DNA of 64,000 nt from Solibacillus cecembensis (GTDB lineage: Bacteria > Bacillota > Bacilli > Bacillales_A > Planococcaceae), in the NCBI RefSeq assembly GCF_001439635.1, contig NZ_LMBZ01000014.1, forward strand, positions 81,051-145,050, in the 5' to 3' direction. This document shows positions 59,925 through 64,000 of this stretch, piece after piece; position 1 is the first letter of the stretch, and every line of letters begins with the position of its first letter. Both the position numbers and the translations under genes were made by a program. The notes under the pieces are model-generated. The model searched no databases, had not been told where the DNA came from, and saw only the letters and a program-made list of their open reading frames with translations.

Positions 59925-60375
59925 AATCAACACCCTTTTTTTTAATTAATTGAAACTTTATGGTAACATGTGTCTTTATTTTTGTATAGATTCTCATTCA
60001 AGTAGAGTGTCTAAGATAAGCTGTTACCTAATACGACATGATAGCGTTTCGAACAATTTCTAGTGACTGTCTTATAATTGCTTATAAATCTTAGCTAATT
60101 GAACAATTATAGTTCAATTCATCAACTAGAGGAAAGAGCAGCGAAACATATGGAAATTTAGGTCACTAATTGAAAGTAATAATATTACTTTTTGATATTA
60201 TGTATAGATAAGCTACTCTACGAGAGGTGCGTACATCTTAAACGGTTGTTTCAGAAAACAGTTATTAGTGTCACAACTTTTAAGTATTGACACCGAAAGT
60301 TCGAGTCTGTATTATCAAGGTATCAGGTGGTATCATAAATTGGTGTCAAAAGTAAATGCGAAATGAGGGATGAAA
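59925..60375. promoter_or_regulatory. intergenic region with repeats before the resolvase gene (possible res site)
   Basis: Short repeats cluster directly before the recombinase start: TGTCA/TGACA inverted (about 60272-60294), GGTATCA direct repeats (about 60320 and 60331) and GTGTCA at 60346. Serine resolvases commonly act on such sites next to their gene. No ORF of note. Confidence 0.4.
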
Positions 60376-60960
60376 ATGACTGTTTATGGCTATGCTCGTG
60401 TATCAACTAAAGGACAAGACCTAGAGGCACAGATTCAAGCTTTACATAACGAGAATGTTGAACATATCTATCAAGAGAAGTTTACAGGTACTTCTACAGA
60501 TAGACCACAGCTGCAGGAGTTACTTGAGCTATTGCAAAAAGGAGATAAATTAGTTGTCACTAAATTAGACCGATTAGCTAGAAATACTAAAGAAGGTATT
60601 GAACTGATTAACCAATTATTCGAGAAGGCTGTAAAGGTTCATGTACTGAATGTTGGTCTACTTGAAGATACAAGCATGGGGCGTTTCTTCCTAACAACTT
60701 TACTTGCGGTTGCTGAAATGGAGCGTAGCATGATTATTGAGCGCACACAGGAAGGGAAAGCTATTGCAAAGCAAAACTCAGACTATAAAGAAGGTAGACC
60801 AAAGAAGTACACTCAGTACCAATTAGATGAAGCCATGAAGCTGCTTGAAACAATGTCATTTGCACAGGTAGAAAAAGAGATGCACCGCAGAGGTACAAAG
60901 ATAAGTATGAGTACATTGAAGCGTGAGAGTAAGAAGTGTAAAGCTCAAGTTAACGAGTGA
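60376..60960 (+). CDS. serine recombinase/resolvase
   Basis: 194-aa resolvase/invertase family protein. The catalytic Ser is in YGYARVSTKGQDLEAQ, Arg residues in TGTSTDRPQL and TKLDRLARN, and the dimer helix segment is MERSMIIERTQEGKA. The C-terminal HTH lies at residues about 145-190. The ATG at 60376 has GAGGG 6 nt upstream. It probably resolves multimers or rearranges the element; the tyrosine recombinase handles integration. Confidence 0.93.
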   Translation: MTVYGYARVSTKGQDLEAQIQALHNENVEHIYQEKFTGTSTDRPQLQELLELLQKGDKLVVTKLDRLARNTKEGIELINQLFEKAVKVHVLNVGLLEDTSMGRFFLTTLLAVAEMERSMIIERTQEGKAIAKQNSDYKEGRPKKYTQYQLDEAMKLLETMSFAQVEKEMHRRGTKISMSTLKRESKKCKAQVNE

Positions 60961-61051
60961 TATTTAGAAAATTATTATCTAAATATATTGATTTTTAAGA
61001 TTAGAATCTTTAAAATTAAATTTGCTAATATATGGTTTAGGAGGATTACAG

Positions 61052-61327
61052 ATGAATCAAGAAGAACGATTTAAAAGGGTTATTTTTTCATATGGGGAAC
61101 ATATAAAGGGTGGTAGACTTACAGATTCAGAGAAAAAAAGAATTGTTGAACACTTTAATAAATCTAATAAGAGTAAAAGTATTGATAAAGTAAAAGAAGC
61201 AGTTTGGGAAGTAGTTAATGAAGTTAATCATTTCAAATTAATGGAACATACAGCTGCTACATTAGATAATATTGATGATTTGCTGACTCAATTAAAAATT
61301 GAAGCAGATAAATGGGATAATAAATGA
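61052..61327 (+). CDS. hypothetical protein, first gene of a two-gene module
   Basis: 91-aa charged helical protein (FKRVIFSYGEHIKGGRLTDSEKKRIVEHF, ending IEADKWDNK). The ATG at 61052 has an ideal AGGAGG. Its TGA overlaps the next ATG (ATGA at 61324-61327), so the two are translationally coupled and probably interact. No family recognised. Confidence 0.8.
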   Translation: MNQEERFKRVIFSYGEHIKGGRLTDSEKKRIVEHFNKSNKSKSIDKVKEAVWEVVNEVNHFKLMEHTAATLDNIDDLLTQLKIEADKWDNK

Positions 61328-62031
61328 GTTTAGTTTTATTAAATGCAACCCCTAGCCTTAAGACAAGGGGAATCGAAGAGTTATTAAAATATATTGATAA
61401 AAATAACTTAGAATGGGTATATCTAGTAATAATTTTAATTTATTTAATTTCCATTGTGATTAGTTGGGTGGTTGGAACTAAGAAAAGCAATGTGGAGATA
61501 AAAAAATTAAAATTAGAAAATTCTCAATTGCAGATTGATATTACAGAAAAGTGCAAAGAATCTAAGAGGAGTTATTTAGATAAATCAGAGGATATACAGA
61601 TTTTATTAAGGTTAATGATTGAATACGTCCAAAATAATAATATTGTTAAAGCTACAGAAACAAGAGAAGATTTGAAACAATCTTTGGCAACAGAATTAAT
61701 ACCTGCTTTTATAGATTACATTAACATATACGAGTCGAACTATGAAAAAGGAAGTTACAAACGTAAAGAATTTATAGAGAATGAAGTTTTGAAGTTTTTA
61801 CAAACAATGTTGAAATTTTCGACTACTATAAATAACTCGAATATCCTCGCTATTTTAGAGAAACCACCATATAAATACACATGGTCGAGTCTGTCACCTA
61901 TTATAAGTTTTGTGGATGAAAACACTAAATTTTATAAAATTCTGACTAAAAAACGCTTAAATGTTTTACTTTTTGATATAGGTATTTTAAATATAAAAAT
62001 GTATGGACTTTACAGAGGTTCGAGGAAATAA
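61324..62031 (+). CDS. membrane-anchored coiled-coil protein, second gene of the module
   Basis: 235-aa protein. One TM helix (WVYLVIILIYLISIVISWVVG, residues about 36-56) is followed by a short coiled coil (VEIKKLKLENSQLQIDITEK) and a helical C-terminal domain of about 150 residues. It is likely membrane-tethered with a cytoplasmic domain. Paired tightly with the 91-aa gene and followed by a terminator. Not recognised; a defence or toxin-like role is only speculation. Confidence 0.78.
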   Translation: MSLVLLNATPSLKTRGIEELLKYIDKNNLEWVYLVIILIYLISIVISWVVGTKKSNVEIKKLKLENSQLQIDITEKCKESKRSYLDKSEDIQILLRLMIEYVQNNNIVKATETREDLKQSLATELIPAFIDYINIYESNYEKGSYKRKEFIENEVLKFLQTMLKFSTTINNSNILAILEKPPYKYTWSSLSPIISFVDENTKFYKILTKKRLNVLLFDIGILNIKMYGLYRGSRK

Positions 62032-62059
62032 AATCATTCTTTTATAAAAGTTAAAGCAG

Positions 62060-62091
62060 GGAGCATACAGAAATTGATATGCTCTTTTTTT
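62060..62091 (+). terminator. terminator of the two-gene module
   Basis: GAGCATA (62061-62067) pairs with TATGCTC (62078-62084), followed by seven T. Confidence 0.85.
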
Positions 62092-62230
62092 GTGTATTTC
62101 TTAGGGGGGAGCTTGAAATAGCGAGGGTTACGCTTAGACAATTTTGAAGAAGAAAGAGCGGTTTATCAGGCTTTTGAATCCGCTCACTCGAACTTGATAA
62201 TACAGGTAAAATCATCGTTTTATCTTGTTC

Positions 62231-62335
62231 ATGTTAGAGGTCGTTAGAGCTATCCGAGAAGCCACAGGAAGCCCAACACTAGTGATAATTAAGATGCTTA
62301 ACGGTCATAAGAGTTTTGAAACTATTACAACATAA
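62231..62335 (+). pseudogene. C-terminal remnant of a second tyrosine recombinase
   Basis: 34 codons: REATGSPTLVIIKMLNGHKSFETITT then stop. This matches the end of phage integrases (T-x-S-P-x-L-V-x-K-x-L-N-H-x-S), where the final Tyr should follow; it is lost. 62092-62230 otherwise shows only a GAGCGG/CCGCTC inverted repeat. Confidence 0.65.
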
Positions 62336-62402
62336 TAGAGTCTTTTGTTGCCTTAAATAACCAATTATATTACAATTAAATGTAATAAAAGGGGGTTTTT
62401 TG

Positions 62403-63269
62403 GTGAGAATTAGCGAAGCGAGATTTATTAATGGCGATAATGTTGAGGTTATTACTTTGGCTGAAATGACTACTAGAAGTTATGAAAATATCTACCAAGG
62501 TAATTTATTTTGTCCAACTGAGGGTTGTAACGCGAGAATAGTCTACAGTGGAGGAATGAAACCTCATTATAGAACGTGGAATAATGATAATCATAATTCA
62601 GGCTGTATCCATGAATTTGATAGACTACCAATTAGAAGAGGTAATCTTACTGACGATACAATGAGCGTTGATATTGGTTTTTCTCGAAGACAGAACGCAC
62701 TTCAAGACGCAATGAAATTGATGGATATGTCTGATGAAGAAATAGAGGAAGAAAGAGAAAGAAGAGCTAATTATAGAAATAATAGACCGCGACAAACAAC
62801 TCAAGCAGAAAGTACAACAAGTGTAAATGTAGTTTCAACTTTATCGGGTGGAGAGACAACAGAAGGCTCAGTAGTTGGTGTTAGAGGAAGGAATTTAAGT
62901 AAGCGATATGTTGATGGTATTTCACAGTCAGATATAGGTGAAATTAGACTTGTGATGGGAGAGTTGGTGGCAATTGATTCAGTCGATGAAGTTGCAAATT
63001 TGTATATTGAAAGAAATGAAGTGCAAGTTAAAGTGGTATTAGAAGAAGCTTTCATATCAGAACCAAGTAATGCTCGATATTTGAATAATTTTGGATTAAT
63101 TGAATCTTATTTGGAAAATTATATAGAGATTCAATTTGTGGGTATTGGAGAAATACGAAGAAATTCTCGTACGCAAGATATAGAATTGGTGATTTATCAG
63201 GGAACAGATTTTAAAATCGATGGAGATGATATGATGAGCTTAGGTCAATATTTGCATGACGAAGAGTGA
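62403..63269 (+). CDS. hypothetical protein with a Cys/His cluster
   Basis: 288-aa protein. Residues 36-72 hold CPTEGC...H...H...C, a plausible zinc site (FCPTEGCNARI, KPHYRTW, NHNSGCIHEF). A charged linker follows (residues about 115-150), then a beta-rich domain from about 165. The N-terminal pattern recalls small zinc-binding heads of some nuclease or competence-like proteins, but I do not recognise the family. The GTG at 62403 follows GGGGG by 7 nt. Last gene of the element, followed by a terminator. Confidence 0.78.
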   Translation: MRISEARFINGDNVEVITLAEMTTRSYENIYQGNLFCPTEGCNARIVYSGGMKPHYRTWNNDNHNSGCIHEFDRLPIRRGNLTDDTMSVDIGFSRRQNALQDAMKLMDMSDEEIEEERERRANYRNNRPRQTTQAESTTSVNVVSTLSGGETTEGSVVGVRGRNLSKRYVDGISQSDIGEIRLVMGELVAIDSVDEVANLYIERNEVQVKVVLEEAFISEPSNARYLNNFGLIESYLENYIEIQFVGIGEIRRNSRTQDIELVIYQGTDFKIDGDDMMSLGQYLHDEE

Positions 63270-63287
63270 AATCATCCTTTGATGTGA

Positions 63288-63318
63288 GCGAGGTAGAATT
63301 ATCTATCTCGTTTTTATA
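63288..63318 (+). terminator. terminator of the last element gene
   Basis: CGAGGTAGA (63289-63297) pairs with TCTATCTCG (63302-63310), followed by TTTTT. Confidence 0.8.
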
Positions 63319-63557
63319 TTGAGGTAGGGCGGTATTTTCCGATAAATTAGTGTTGTCTATACTAATATAAAGCTTTCCCGATACAGCCACACGAATTGAA
63401 GTAGCTCACGACACGATACCATTTGATAACCAATTGATATACAATGGAATCAGTAAGGTCTTTGAACCAAGTTCGTAAGATATGTAAGCCTCCCTAGTGG
63501 AATAAACGTTGATATAAAGCCAATCTAGATGTTTGATTGTCAAGATTGGTAAGTGAG
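63319..63557. other. right-end region of the element
   Basis: No ORF. An inverted repeat CCAATCT/AGATTGG lies at about 63520-63550 beside attR, possibly an integrase arm or accessory site. Confidence 0.35.
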
Positions 63558-63615
63558 GGACGCGGGTTCGACTCCCGCCGTCTCCATACTTAATATGGCT
63601 ACAAACGTAGTCATA
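63558..63615 (+). repeat. attR: ssrA 3'-end repeat plus conserved downstream hairpin
   Basis: 63558-63589 is identical to 52081-52112 and 63597-63615 to 52119-52137. The latter can fold as GGCTAC-AAAC-GTAGTC with one G-U. Only the tmRNA 3' end is present here, so this copy is not a gene. Confidence 0.9.
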
Positions 63616-63624
63616 CTGTGATTT

Positions 63625-63668
63625 TAAGTATATCTTTGCCGCATTGGCAGAGATATACTTAATTTTAT
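63625..63668 (+). terminator. terminator, probably the original ssrA terminator
   Basis: AAGTATATCTTTGCC (63626-63640) pairs with GGCAGAGATATACTT (63646-63660), followed by AATTTTATTTT. It has no gene before it now except attR, so the element likely separated it from ssrA. Confidence 0.75.
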
Positions 63669-63719
63669 TTTAGGCAAGATTATACTTAAAAAGAAAGCCT
63701 ATAATCAAATTGTGACGTA

Positions 63720-63759
63720 AAGTATAAGTTTTCCAAATGAAAGCTTATGCTTTTTTTTT
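63720..63759 (+). terminator. second terminator hairpin
   Basis: AAGTATAAGTTTTC (63720-63733) pairs with GAAAGCTTATGCTT (63739-63752) using G-U pairs, followed by a T run. Confidence 0.7.

Positions 63760-64000
<241 letters not shown>

Larger units (their letters stand above)
52081..63589. mobile_element. ssrA-integrated genetic element, about 11.5 kb
   Basis: A 32-bp exact direct repeat made of the ssrA 3' end plus 4 nt bounds it (52081-52112 and 63558-63589). A tyrosine recombinase lies directly inside the left end. The interior carries an SF2 helicase-like protein, a wHTH protein, a TIR-like protein, a DUF1508 protein, a serine resolvase, unrecognised genes and several gene fragments. No capsid, portal, terminase or conjugation gene is seen, so it is not a complete phage or ICE. 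It could be a satellite, an integrated plasmid or a genomic island. Confidence 0.88.

Noticed and set aside
52081..63589. Complete prophage or ICE
   Set aside because: No capsid, terminase, portal, tail, lysis, relaxase or type IV secretion genes are recognisable.

Overview
The window looks like a chromosomal contig end from a low-GC, endospore-forming Bacillales bacterium of the Planococcaceae type (Lysinibacillus/Solibacillus-like). Gene order closely follows Bacillus subtilis (hprK-lgt-ppaX-acetyltransferase-his operon; trxB-Nudix-rapZ-yvcK-whiA-crh-clpP; cggR-gap-pgk-tpiA-gpmI-eno; secG-est-rnr-smpB-ssrA). WhiA, a CotF-type coat protein, Crh, CggR and short-form HisG with HisZ all fit Firmicutes. 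The placement comes from remembered synteny and sequence similarity; no search was run. The last 77 bases are a pure T run and probably mark a contig edge.

Layout. 1-14150: a BceAB-type ABC exporter, an lcfB-like acyl-CoA ligase behind a FadR-like operator, an S9 peptidase, a DedA protein, an enoyl-CoA hydratase, an EAL-HDOD protein, a YitT protein, a cytochrome c-551 lipoprotein, then hprK, lgt, ppaX and a hexapeptide acyltransferase. 14151-15928: a gene-poor stretch with one lipoprotein gene of different base composition. 15929-21590: hisZGDBHF-hisIE, in which hisA is missing from its usual place between hisH and hisF. 21781-29138: a TPR protein, trxB, Nudix, rapZ, yvcK, whiA, crh and, convergently, clpP with a CtsR-like operator. 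29139-31072: tRNA-Arg, an amino-acid ABC ATPase remnant and a coat protein. 31045-36695: lemA and TPM-domain genes, then an envelope cluster (short Cys-rich ORF, NHL propeller, FecR/coiled-coil/beta-sandwich protein). 36913-44599: glutaredoxin-like gene and the central glycolytic cluster headed by a CggR operator. 44600-51545: an array with 21-bp periodicity, a NERD protein, secG, est, rnr, smpB and a small AraC-type protein.

51757-63589: the tmRNA gene ssrA is the integration site of an element of about 11.5 kb. A 32-bp direct repeat made of the ssrA 3' end flanks it (52081-52112 and 63558-63589), and a tyrosine recombinase lies just inside the left end. The interior carries an SF2 helicase-like protein, a winged-helix protein next to a large inverted repeat, a TIR-like nucleotide-binding protein (candidate anti-phage effector), a DUF1508 protein, a serine resolvase, a two-gene membrane/coiled-coil module, several unrecognised genes and at least five decayed gene fragments.

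How the genes work together: HprK phosphorylates Crh on Ser46 in carbon catabolite control, and CggR controls glycolysis in response to sugar phosphate. HisZ supports the short HisG. SmpB, tmRNA and RNase R act together in trans-translation. The ssrA element appears to rebuild the tmRNA 3' end while using it as an attachment site, and its cargo is the most likely place for an undescribed (defence) system.
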